From Polaribacter reichenbachii (GTDB lineage: Bacteria > Bacteroidota > Bacteroidia > Flavobacteriales > Flavobacteriaceae): a stretch of 64,000 nucleotides of DNA. The stretch lies in assembly GCF_001975665.1 (NCBI RefSeq), contig NZ_CP019419.1, positions 1,612,001 to 1,676,000 of the forward strand. The letters run 5' to 3'. Every line of letters begins with the position of its first letter. Within the stretch, counting starts at the first letter, position 1. The notes below the pieces were generated by a model. That model searched no databases and was not told the DNA's origin. It saw nothing but the letters and a program-made list of their open reading frames with translations. The translations under genes and the position numbers were made by a program. Positions 31,322-39,000 of this stretch are shown here, piece by piece.

Positions 31322-32443
31322 TTATTTTGAATCCTTTTTATCTTCTTCAATAATGCCCATTCTTTTTGCACGGTTTTCCCAAGATTTTCTTGCGTGTGCT
31401 TGTAAATCAGCAACATTATCAGTTTCGTCCATAATCTCTAAACCTAATAAGGTTTCAATAACATCTTCTTGAGAAACTAATCCACTAACAGAACCATATT
31501 CATCTACAACTAGAGCAATGTGTTCTTTTTCTTTAATTAATTTATCAAACAAATCTGGGATAGATAATTCTCTATTAGTAATTAAAATATCTCTTTTTAT
31601 AGTTGCTAAAGTATCTGTTCCTTTACCACTTATAATTGCTTCTAATAAATTATCTTTTAAAAAGTAGCCCGTAATTTCATCAGGGTTTTCTTTAAAAACC
31701 GGAATTCTAGAAAAACGTAAATTTTTATGATCGTTGTAAAAAGCTTGTATAGTTTGGCTTTCATCCGCAGTTTCTAAAACTGTTCTTGGCGTCATTACAT
31801 CATTTACTTTAATCTCTTTAAAACCTAAAAGATTTCTAATCACTTTACTTTCATTCTTTTGAAAAACACCGTCTTTTTCAGCCATTTCTGTCATTACTAA
31901 AAAGCCTTCTCTACTTAAAATACTTCCATGACCTTTGCCACCAATTAACTTTGTAGTAAGTTGTAGAACCCAAAGAATACCTGTCCATTTTAACGGAAAA
32001 ATCATAATATTCAGTGCTTTAGAAGTAAAGTTAGATAACTGTTTCCAGTAAGTTGCACCAATAGTTTTTGGTATAATTTCTGAAGCCACTAAAATTAAAA
32101 TTGTCATTATTGTAGAAACAACACCAACCATAACATCTTCAGTAAACTCAAAACCTAGAATACTACTTGTGTTAGTTCCGTACATTTCTGCATAAGCAAC
32201 TTTTGCTTGTACACCCACTAAAATAGCACCAACAGTGTGTGCAATTGTGTTTATGGTTAAAATAGCAATTAAAGGCTTGTCTACATCTTTCTTTAAAGTT
32301 TCTAGTTCTGTTGCGTAACTTTCTCCTTCACTCTTTTTTAGGTTGATAAAAGTAGGAGTTATACTCAATAAAACTGCTTCTAAAATAGAACACAGAAATG
32401 AAAAGAAAATTGATATTGTTGCGTAAATTATTAATAAAGTCAT
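31322..32443 (-). CDS. CNNM/CorC family membrane protein
   Basis: A 373-residue hemolysin-family protein: DUF21 domain with four membrane segments (about residues 1-165), followed by a CBS pair (about 195-340) with NDVMTPRTVLETADES and VVDEYGSVSGLVSQEDVIETLLGLEI. It lacks the extra C-terminal CorC domain, ending in a short charged tail. It is a paralogue of GldE (20278-21609) but closer to the ion-transport (magnesium/cobalt) branch; the ion is not known. It is convergent with the gene at 30782, whose stop abuts its own. Confidence 0.88.
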   Translation of the reverse strand: MTLLIIYATISIFFSFLCSILEAVLLSITPTFINLKKSEGESYATELETLKKDVDKPLIAILTINTIAHTVGAILVGVQAKVAYAEMYGTNTSSILGFEFTEDVMVGVVSTIMTILILVASEIIPKTIGATYWKQLSNFTSKALNIMIFPLKWTGILWVLQLTTKLIGGKGHGSILSREGFLVMTEMAEKDGVFQKNESKVIRNLLGFKEIKVNDVMTPRTVLETADESQTIQAFYNDHKNLRFSRIPVFKENPDEITGYFLKDNLLEAIISGKGTDTLATIKRDILITNRELSIPDLFDKLIKEKEHIALVVDEYGSVSGLVSQEDVIETLLGLEIMDETDNVADLQAHARKSWENRAKRMGIIEEDKKDSK

Positions 32444-32479
32444 CTACAGGATTTTAAGATACAAAAGTAATTAAAATAT

Positions 32480-32506
32480 AAAACCTCAAGAATTTCTTGA
32501 GGTTTT
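32480..32506 (-). terminator. terminator after the DUF3078 gene
   Basis: AAAACCTCAAGAA and TTCTTGAGGTTTT form a near-perfect palindrome. It lies 24 bases beyond the stop of the minus-strand DUF3078 gene. Confidence 0.75.
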
Positions 32507-32529
32507 AAATATGTTATTTTTTTATTTGC

Positions 32530-33450
32530 TTAAAAAGCGTAGCTTAAACCAAATAACCAATAAGATTGTAATTTGTTATCTACAGTTGCAAAAGTCTCTG
32601 CAGGATTATCGATTAAAGCATTATTTAAAGCTTCTTGTTTGTTATTTCTTAAACCAAGTTCAAAACCTAAACCTATACCTTTCCAGATTGTGTAACCAAA
32701 AGAGTTGGTCCATGTCCAGTTAGATAAATCACCATCTTTATAGCTTTGAAACATAGATAAGTTAGACTTTACACTTAAACCTTTGTATTTGTTTGTGTAA
32801 TCTGCAACAATTTTTGCACCTAAAGAAGATTCAAAAACAGATTCTCCACTACTAAATACAAAATTGTAGTTTCCTGGGTGTATCACTACTACTAAATGGC
32901 TTGTTGGTGTCCAAGTTGCACCAGCACCAAAATCTAAGTAACCTGGGTCGTTAAAGTTGTCTAACAATGTTGTTCTGTATTCACCTAAAGCAGAAATTGC
33001 CCATTTTTTGTTTAATCTTCTACCATATAAAGAAGAAATTGTAAAAACGTCTGTTGCAGTTTCAAATTTATCAGAATCACTAGGGTCATCTTTATCATCA
33101 AACTTAACCCAACCTAAATTAATTGTACCAGAGTTTCTCCAGAAAAAATCTTCTTCTATTAAGTTTGCAAAACCATTAACAGTAATTCCAATATTACCAG
33201 CAGCAGTATTTGGTGCTGTTCTTGCATACCAATTGTTAAAGCCAGATAAGCTAGCACCAATAGTACCAAATGCACCTTTTCTCCAGCCAGGTAAAGCATC
33301 AATTTTAGCTTGTAACGCTTTTACTTCTCCTTGTAATTTAGCAATTTGAGCTTTTTTAGGAGCTTGTTCTTTTTTTAATTCTTCAGCAGTTTGTGCATTT
33401 GCAGAAAAGCTAATGCATACTAATAATAGTAGAATAGAAAGTTTTTTCAT
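32530..33450 (-). CDS. DUF3078 family outer-membrane protein
   Basis: A 306-residue exported protein with a clear signal peptide (ending SANAQ). Residues about 20-55 form a short coiled coil (AEELKKEQAPKKAQIAKLQ), and the rest is a series of amphipathic strands with aromatic ends (SGFNNWYAR, INLGWVKFDD, NKWAISALGEYRT), ending in YWLFGLSYAF, a typical outer-membrane barrel terminus. DUF3078 proteins in Bacteroidota have no established function. A second DUF3078 gene lies directly upstream, so the pair are probably co-transcribed paralogues. Confidence 0.85.
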   Translation of the reverse strand: MKKLSILLLLVCISFSANAQTAEELKKEQAPKKAQIAKLQGEVKALQAKIDALPGWRKGAFGTIGASLSGFNNWYARTAPNTAAGNIGITVNGFANLIEEDFFWRNSGTINLGWVKFDDKDDPSDSDKFETATDVFTISSLYGRRLNKKWAISALGEYRTTLLDNFNDPGYLDFGAGATWTPTSHLVVVIHPGNYNFVFSSGESVFESSLGAKIVADYTNKYKGLSVKSNLSMFQSYKDGDLSNWTWTNSFGYTIWKGIGLGFELGLRNNKQEALNNALIDNPAETFATVDNKLQSYWLFGLSYAF

Positions 33451-33517
33451 TTGTTTGTTTTTATTTTTAAAAAATAAGCGTGCAAAAGTACACTTTATAA
33501 TTTAGACCATAAATTTA

Positions 33518-34378
33518 CTAATAAGTCACTTTATCATGGAAATTATAATTAACACCCAAGCCAAATAATTGTTTAAATTGAATTCTACTAGACGCATTAT
33601 CATCAATAATAGTGTGGAAAGTCATTAACATTTTAATAGATTTGTTTACCTGAAAACGGATATTTGTTTGATAATCAGTATCAATATTCCCTACATTAGC
33701 TAAATAATCAGAATAAAGGGTTAAGATGTTTTCCATTTGTATGTTTTCCATCAATTTAAATTTGTAATAACCAGATAAGTTAAAACCTAAACTAAAAGCT
33801 GTATTTCTGCCTTCGTCTACACCAAATTTACCAGAAAATTCATCGTTTACGAATGTGTATCTAGCAGTTCCTGGTGCAATATTAACATTTAAATTATCCG
33901 ATTTTTTCCATAACATTCCTGGTCCAAAAGTTAAATATGCAGGCGATAAAAAGTCTGAAACAGAAGTTTTAGGTTCTACATTATAATTAAAACCTTCTGA
34001 ATATTGTGATTTAAAATTGCTTATAAAAGAAAAAAACCAATAGGTAGTTGTTTTAATACCAAGTACAGAGTTTAATTCGAAACGGTCGTCTGTCTTTCTC
34101 CAGCCTTTATCACTAAAATGACTTAAACCATAGCTAGTAATTAATCTTGTATCCCAGTTTACGTTGTTTTTTTTGTAATTAAAATCATAATTAATATTAA
34201 AATTACCTGCTACAGTATTTTCTCCTCCAGAAGACCAATTTGTAAAGGAAGATTGATTGAAAATAAACGCAAATTTTCCGTTTATTTTCCATTTGGGTTG
34301 TGGTTCATCTTTTTTCTTTTTTTGAGATGAAAGGCTTAGAGAGCATAAAGAGAAAAGTAATAACAATAAATTTTTCAC
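33518..34378 (-). CDS. DUF3078 family outer-membrane protein, second copy
   Basis: A protein of 286 residues if it starts at the GTG at 34378 (VKNLLLLLFSLCSLSLSSQ, a good signal peptide). An in-frame ATG at 34456 would overlap the DUF2480 gene by 47 bases and spoil the signal peptide, so the GTG is preferred. The mature protein has barrel-like strands with FNQSSFTNWSSGGENTVAGN and LNVNIAPGTARYTFV, the same plan as the neighbour at 32530. It is encoded behind DUF2480, sufT-like and sufE genes, an order recurrent in Flavobacteriia. Confidence 0.8.
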   Translation of the reverse strand: MKNLLLLLFSLCSLSLSSQKKKKDEPQPKWKINGKFAFIFNQSSFTNWSSGGENTVAGNFNINYDFNYKKNNVNWDTRLITSYGLSHFSDKGWRKTDDRFELNSVLGIKTTTYWFFSFISNFKSQYSEGFNYNVEPKTSVSDFLSPAYLTFGPGMLWKKSDNLNVNIAPGTARYTFVNDEFSGKFGVDEGRNTAFSLGFNLSGYYKFKLMENIQMENILTLYSDYLANVGNIDTDYQTNIRFQVNKSIKMLMTFHTIIDDNASSRIQFKQLFGLGVNYNFHDKVTY

Positions 34379-34409
34379 GATATAAAACTTTGAATTACAC
34401 AAAAATAAC

Positions 34410-34916
34410 TTAAATTTTAGATTTATAAAGAGGCACAGTTGAGCAAGCTTCTCCAAACATTATAGACTTAGCAACTGGCTGTAATTTTTCTATTAAAAAA
34501 GCAAATGCAGAAGCAGGTATGGGTTTGTCTGCGCAACCTTTTATAATTACTGGCTTATCAGAAAAATCTCTTAAATCTAAAAAACCAATTAATTCTTGAT
34601 ATATAACAGTTTCTAGCAATTCTAAATCGCCAATAACTACTTTATTAGCAAATGGCATTAATTCTGAAGCAACTAACATAAAAGCCCAAGAAGGTATAAT
34701 GGCATCTACAGAGCAAGTTACAGCTACAAAAGAATTTTTGTACTGTTCCCAATTATGGTTTTTAACTGAATCTCTAAAGTCTTTTTCTTTTAGAATAAGC
34801 TCTTCATATAGCCAATCTTTAATATCAAACACAACTCTTTTACCCTCTGGATAAATTTCTTCTAAGTCGAATGTTTTTAGTTTGCTATTGGCAACTCTAT
34901 TTATAATTTCTTCCAT
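34410..34916 (-). CDS. DUF2480 family protein
   Basis: A 168-residue soluble protein of a Bacteroidota-specific family with no known function. Hallmarks are FDIKDWLYEELILKEKDFR, AVTCSVDAIIPSWAFMLVAS, and VIIKGCADKPIPASAF with conserved cysteines, and a third Cys in FGEACSTVPLYK. Conserved cysteines and persistent linkage to suf genes suggest a role in iron-sulfur assembly, which is inference. An 8-bp tandem repeat begins nine bases before the start codon. Confidence 0.85.
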   Translation of the reverse strand: MEEIINRVANSKLKTFDLEEIYPEGKRVVFDIKDWLYEELILKEKDFRDSVKNHNWEQYKNSFVAVTCSVDAIIPSWAFMLVASELMPFANKVVIGDLELLETVIYQELIGFLDLRDFSDKPVIIKGCADKPIPASAFAFLIEKLQPVAKSIMFGEACSTVPLYKSKI

Positions 34917-34924
34917 TTTTCTTT

Positions 34925-34961
34925 AAGTTTCAAAGTTTCAAAGTTTCAAAGTTTCAAAGTT
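34925..34961. repeat. tandem octamer, 4.6 copies
   Basis: AAGTTTCA repeats at 34925-34932, 34933-34940, 34941-34948, 34949-34956 and partially to 34961. It occupies the leader directly in front of the DUF2480 start on the minus strand. Confidence 0.95.
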
Positions 34962-34970
34962 TTTTAGTTT

Positions 34971-35023
34971 TGAACACTGAACACTGAACACTGAACACTG
35001 AACACTGAACACTGAACACTGAA
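34971..35023. repeat. tandem heptamer, 7.6 copies
   Basis: TGAACAC repeats seven times without change from 34971 to 35019, then TGAA. It ends three bases before the stop codon of the sufT-like gene (35027). Confidence 0.95.
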
Positions 35024-35026
35024 ATA

Positions 35027-35347
35027 CTACAGCATTCCTAATTCTAACTTTGCTTCTTCACTCATCATTTCTTGAGTCCAAGTTGGGTCGAAAGTAATTT
35101 CTACTTCACACTCGTTTATTTCTTTTAATGTTTTTACTTTATCTTCTACTTCTACAGGTAAACTTTCTGCAACTGGGCAGTTAGGCGATGTTAAGGTCAT
35201 TAAAATTTTTGCATTGTTTTCATCCGAAACAAAAACATCGTAAATTAAACCTAACTCGTAAATATCTACTGGTATTTCTGGATCAAAAATGGTTTTTAGA
35301 ACTCTTATAATTTTATCTCCTATTTCTTCTAATTCTTTGTCTGTCAT
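35027..35347 (-). CDS. DUF59/MIP18-type SUF assembly protein
   Basis: A 106-residue protein of the DUF59 (PaaD/MIP18) family, here the SufT-type assembly factor that helps load iron-sulfur clusters into targets. The signature FDPEIPVDIYELGLIYD and the TSPNCPVAESLP loop with its conserved cysteine are present. It follows sufE by 28 bases on the minus strand and is separated from DUF2480 by the tandem repeats. Confidence 0.9.
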   Translation of the reverse strand: MTDKELEEIGDKIIRVLKTIFDPEIPVDIYELGLIYDVFVSDENNAKILMTLTSPNCPVAESLPVEVEDKVKTLKEINECEVEITFDPTWTQEMMSEEAKLELGML

Positions 35348-35375
35348 TGTTGTTTTATTTGTCCTTTAAGGAAAA

Positions 35376-35798
35376 CTAATTTATTTTAGTTTGTTGCGCA
35401 ATTGCGTACATTTTTATCTGTTTTACCATAGAAACTAAGCCATTTGCTCTTGTTGGCGATAAATGTTCTTTTAAACCAATTTCATCAATAAAATTTGTGT
35501 CAGCATTTAAAATATCTGCTGGTTTTTGTTCAGAAAAAACGCGCAATAATAATGCCACAATTCCTTTTGTTAAAATTGCATCACTGTCTGCTGTATATTT
35601 TATGGTATCGTTTTCTAATTCAGAGTAAAGCCAAACTTTAGATTGGCATCCTTTTATTAAGTTTTCATCTAATTTGTACTGAGCATCAATAATTGGTAAC
35701 GATTTACCTAATTCTATAATGTATTCATAACGCTCCATCCAATCATCGAACATAGAAAACTCATCAATAATTTCTTCTTGTATTTCTTTGATAGTCAT
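35376..35798 (-). CDS. sufE: SufE cysteine desulfuration protein
   Basis: A 140-residue sulfur acceptor that takes persulfide from SufS. The active-site cysteine is in LIKGCQSKVWLY, and residues before it (YEYIIELGKSLP) match the family. It is the first gene here of a sufE, sufT-like, DUF2480, DUF3078 x2 series. No sufBCDS genes lie upstream; a plus-strand PfkB gene follows the divergent gap instead, so the main SUF operon must be elsewhere. Confidence 0.93.
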   Translation of the reverse strand: MTIKEIQEEIIDEFSMFDDWMERYEYIIELGKSLPIIDAQYKLDENLIKGCQSKVWLYSELENDTIKYTADSDAILTKGIVALLLRVFSEQKPADILNADTNFIDEIGLKEHLSPTRANGLVSMVKQIKMYAIAQQTKIN

Positions 35799-35943
35799 TT
35801 TTAAAACTTATTTTTGCCATTTGTAATTTATTGCACAATAATCGTGCAAAATTAGGCATAAAAAGGCATTTTATGTCTTAATAATATAAAAGAAAGATTT
35901 TTTATTAACAAACTATAGAGAGATTAATATTTCTCTTAAATTA

Positions 35944-35968
35944 AAAACCCCTTCTTTTTTAGAAGGTT
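35944..35968 (+). promoter_or_regulatory. terminator-like hairpin in the pfkB leader
   Basis: AACCCCTTCT and AGAAGGTT form an imperfect stem with a T-rich loop, 12 bases before the start codon, preceded by an AGAGA/TCTCT stem (35918-35939). No plus-strand gene ends nearby, so it belongs to the leader of the kinase gene. Confidence 0.45.
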
Positions 35969-35979
35969 TAGAGGCACTT

Positions 35980-36906
35980 ATGAGCAAATTATTGGCAGTT
36001 GGTACTGTAGCATTTGATGCAATTGAAACACCATTTGGTAAAACAGATAAAATTTTAGGAGGTTCAGGAACTTTTGTAGGTTTAGCTGCAAGCACTTTTG
36101 GTATAGAAACTGGTGTAGTTTCTGTGGTTGGTGGAGATTTCCCTGACAATTATCTTACTATGATGAACAGTAAAGGTATTAATACTGATGGTGTAGAGGT
36201 AATTAAAGAAGGTAAAACGTTTTTTTGGAGTGGTAAATATCATAATGATATGAATTCTAGAGACACTTTAGTTACAGAATTAAATGTGTTAGAGAACTTT
36301 AAACCAGTTGTGCCAGAAAGTTTTAAAGATGCAGGTATTGTAATGTTAGGTAATTTACATCCTTTAACACAAGCTTCTGTATTAGATCAAATGACAGAAA
36401 GACCAAAATTAGTTGTTTTAGACACAATGAATTTTTGGATGGATATTGCTTTAGAAGATTTGCATACTGTTTTAAAAAGAGTAGATGTAATTACGATTAA
36501 TGATGAAGAAGCACGCCAGCTTTCAGGAGAATATTCTTTGGTAAATGCTGCAAAGAAAATTCACGAAATGGGACCAAAATATGTGGTTATTAAAAAAGGA
36601 GAACATGGAGCTTTATTATTTAGTGAAGGAAAAATGTTTTTTGCACCAGCTTTACCTTTAGCAGAAGTTTTTGATCCAACAGGAGCAGGAGATACTTTTG
36701 CAGGTGGTTTTTGTGGCTATTTAGCAAAAACAGAAAATATTTCTTTCGAGAATATGAAAAACGCCATTATTTACGGTTCTAATTTAGCTTCTTTCTGTGT
36801 AGAGAAATTTGGTACAGAGCGTATGCAAGAGTTAACAGAAGATGAAATAAGAGTTCGATTACAGGCTTTTAGAGAATTAACACAATTTGATATAAACATT
36901 TCATAA
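35980..36906 (+). CDS. PfkB family carbohydrate or nucleoside kinase
   Basis: A 308-residue kinase. The N-terminal LGGSGTFVGLAASTFG segment fits the substrate-binding Gly-rich motif, and the C-terminal signature DPTGAGDTFAGGFCGYLA holds the catalytic Asp and anion hole, so it should be active. PfkB members phosphorylate sugars or nucleosides such as ribose or inosine; the substrate cannot be read from sequence. It precedes a PurF-type amidotransferase by 59 bases, with a terminator between. A link to purine or ribose metabolism is suggested by that neighbour. Confidence 0.88.
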   Translation: MSKLLAVGTVAFDAIETPFGKTDKILGGSGTFVGLAASTFGIETGVVSVVGGDFPDNYLTMMNSKGINTDGVEVIKEGKTFFWSGKYHNDMNSRDTLVTELNVLENFKPVVPESFKDAGIVMLGNLHPLTQASVLDQMTERPKLVVLDTMNFWMDIALEDLHTVLKRVDVITINDEEARQLSGEYSLVNAAKKIHEMGPKYVVIKKGEHGALLFSEGKMFFAPALPLAEVFDPTGAGDTFAGGFCGYLAKTENISFENMKNAIIYGSNLASFCVEKFGTERMQELTEDEIRVRLQAFRELTQFDINIS

Positions 36907-36910
36907 TTTA

Positions 36911-36935
36911 ATCCGCGGTTTTTGCTGCGGATTTT
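36911..36935 (+). terminator. terminator of the PfkB gene
   Basis: AATCCGCGG and CTGCGGATT pair with one mismatch around TTTTTG, followed by T6. Confidence 0.85.
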
Positions 36936-36965
36936 TTATTTCAATAACATAAAATATTACAACTA

Positions 36966-38864
36966 ATGAGTGATGCTATTAAACACGAATGTGGAATTGC
37001 ACTTGTTCGATTAAAGAAGCCTTTACAGTTTTATAAAGACAAATACGGTTCTGCTTTTTACGGAATTAATAAAATGTATTTGTTAATGGAAAAGCAACAC
37101 AATCGTGGCCAAGATGGTGCTGGTTTTGCAAGTGTTAAGTTTAATATAACTCCAGGAACCAGATATATTAGTAGAGTTCGTTCTAACAAAACGCAACCTA
37201 TTCAAGATATTTTTGCGCAAATTAATGATCGTATTAATGGTGTTTTAGAAAAAAATCCAGATAAGAAAGATGATGTAAAGTGGCAAGAAGAAAATATGCC
37301 TTACGTTGGTAATCTTTTCTTAGGGCACGTTCGTTATGGAACTTTTGGTAAAAATTCTATAGAAAGTGTACATCCATTTTTACGCCAAAGTAACTGGAAA
37401 CACAAAAATTTAATTGTGGCTGGTAATTTTAATATGACAAATTCTAATCAAATATTAGAAGAGTTAATAGAATTAGGTCAGCATCCAAAAGAGTTTACAG
37501 ATACTGTAACTGTAATGGAAAAAATTGGTCATTTCTTAGAAGATGAAGTTGGTAAATTATACCAAGAAGCCAAGAAAAAAGGTTTTAATAAAAGAGACGC
37601 ATCACCTTATATAGAAGAAAATTTAAAACTAAGAAAAGTATTAAAAAGATCTTCTAAAAACTGGGATGGTGGTTATGCAATGGCTGGTTTAGTGGGGCAT
37701 GGAGATGCTTTTGTTTTAAGAGATCCAAATGGAATAAGACCTACTTATTTTTATGAAGATGATGAGGTTGTTGTTGTAGCATCAGAAAGACCAGTAATAC
37801 AAACTGTGTTTAATGTTAAGATCGATAAAGTACAAGAATTAGAAAGAGGTCATGCATTAATTATTAAAAAAAGTGGTAAAGTTTCTATAAAGAAAGTTTT
37901 AGAACCTAGAGAAAAGAAATCTTGTTCTTTTGAGCGTATTTATTTTTCTAGAGGTAGTGATGCTTCTATTTATGAAGAACGTAAAAATTTAGGGAAATAT
38001 GTTTTTCCTAAAATCTTAAAAGCTATAGATTCTGATGTTTCTAATACTGTATTTTCGTTTATTCCAAATACAGCAGAAACTTCCTTTTATGGAATGACAG
38101 AAGCTGCAGAAGATTTGTTAAACGAACAAAAAACAGCAAAGATTTTAGCTGGAGGTAAAAATTTATCCGCAGAAAAAGTAACAGAAATTTTATCAGAAAG
38201 ACCACGTTTTGAGAAAATTGCCATAAAAGATGCCAAATTAAGAACTTTTATTGCTGATGATAATTCACGTGATGATTTAGTAGAACACGTTTACGATATT
38301 ACTTATGGTGTTGTAAAACCTACAGATAATTTGGTAATTATAGACGATAGTATTGTTCGTGGTACAACACTTAAAAAGAGTATTATTAGAATTTTAGATC
38401 GTTTAAACCCTAAGAAAATTGTAGTGGTTTCTTCTGCTCCGCAAATTCGTTACCCAGATTGTTACGGAATTGATATGGCAAGAATTGAAGCATTTATTGC
38501 TTTTAAAGCTGCTTTGGCTTTGTTAAAAGATCATAATAAATATCATATTGTAGATGATGTTTATAAAAAATGTAAAGCACAACAATCTAAAAACGATGAC
38601 CAAATTGTAAATCACGTTAAAGAAATTTATAGTTCATTTACACCAGAAGAAATTTCTTCTAAAATTGCTGAAATGTTAAAAACAGAAGATATTAATGCAG
38701 AGGTAGAAGTTATTTATCAAACTATAGAAGGCTTGCACAAAGCTTGTCCAGATAATTTAGGAGATTGGTATTTTACAGGAGATTACCCTACTCCTGGAGG
38801 AATGAGAGTTGTAAATCAGGCTTTTATTAATTTCTATGAAGGTAATGACGAAAGAGCATATTAA
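36966..38864 (+). CDS. purF: amidophosphoribosyltransferase-type protein, long form
   Basis: A 632-residue class II glutamine amidotransferase plus phosphoribosyltransferase. The nucleophile Cys9 follows a short propeptide (KHE-CGIALVR). NRGQDGAGF and HVRYGTFG are glutaminase features, and the PRPP site is LVIIDDSIVRGTTLKKSI. The usual PurF has about 470-510 residues; this long form has insertions (for example around KKKGFNKRDASPYIEENLKLRKV) and is known as a second PurF-like paralogue in Bacteroidota (from memory). Whether it makes phosphoribosylamine for purine synthesis or has a different acceptor is open. Confidence 0.85.
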   Translation: MSDAIKHECGIALVRLKKPLQFYKDKYGSAFYGINKMYLLMEKQHNRGQDGAGFASVKFNITPGTRYISRVRSNKTQPIQDIFAQINDRINGVLEKNPDKKDDVKWQEENMPYVGNLFLGHVRYGTFGKNSIESVHPFLRQSNWKHKNLIVAGNFNMTNSNQILEELIELGQHPKEFTDTVTVMEKIGHFLEDEVGKLYQEAKKKGFNKRDASPYIEENLKLRKVLKRSSKNWDGGYAMAGLVGHGDAFVLRDPNGIRPTYFYEDDEVVVVASERPVIQTVFNVKIDKVQELERGHALIIKKSGKVSIKKVLEPREKKSCSFERIYFSRGSDASIYEERKNLGKYVFPKILKAIDSDVSNTVFSFIPNTAETSFYGMTEAAEDLLNEQKTAKILAGGKNLSAEKVTEILSERPRFEKIAIKDAKLRTFIADDNSRDDLVEHVYDITYGVVKPTDNLVIIDDSIVRGTTLKKSIIRILDRLNPKKIVVVSSAPQIRYPDCYGIDMARIEAFIAFKAALALLKDHNKYHIVDDVYKKCKAQQSKNDDQIVNHVKEIYSSFTPEEISSKIAEMLKTEDINAEVEVIYQTIEGLHKACPDNLGDWYFTGDYPTPGGMRVVNQAFINFYEGNDERAY

Positions 38865-38889
38865 AATGATATTTAATTTTTAATTGATA

Positions 38890-38922
38890 AAAGGCTTCTA
38901 TATTTTAGAAGTCTTTTTTTTG
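38890..38922 (+). terminator. terminator of the amidotransferase gene
   Basis: AAGGCTTCTA and TAGAAGTCTT pair with one mismatch, followed by T8. Confidence 0.8.
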
Positions 38923-39000
38923 TTACTTATTGATACATAAAACATTACTAACTTTTTGTAAAGCTGTTAATTTTTTTCATTTTTGTTAAAATTAAAAGCT

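Noticed and set aside
34971..35023. CRISPR-like periodic repeat
   Set aside because: The heptamer repeats head to tail with no spacers; it is a simple tandem repeat, and no cas gene is near.
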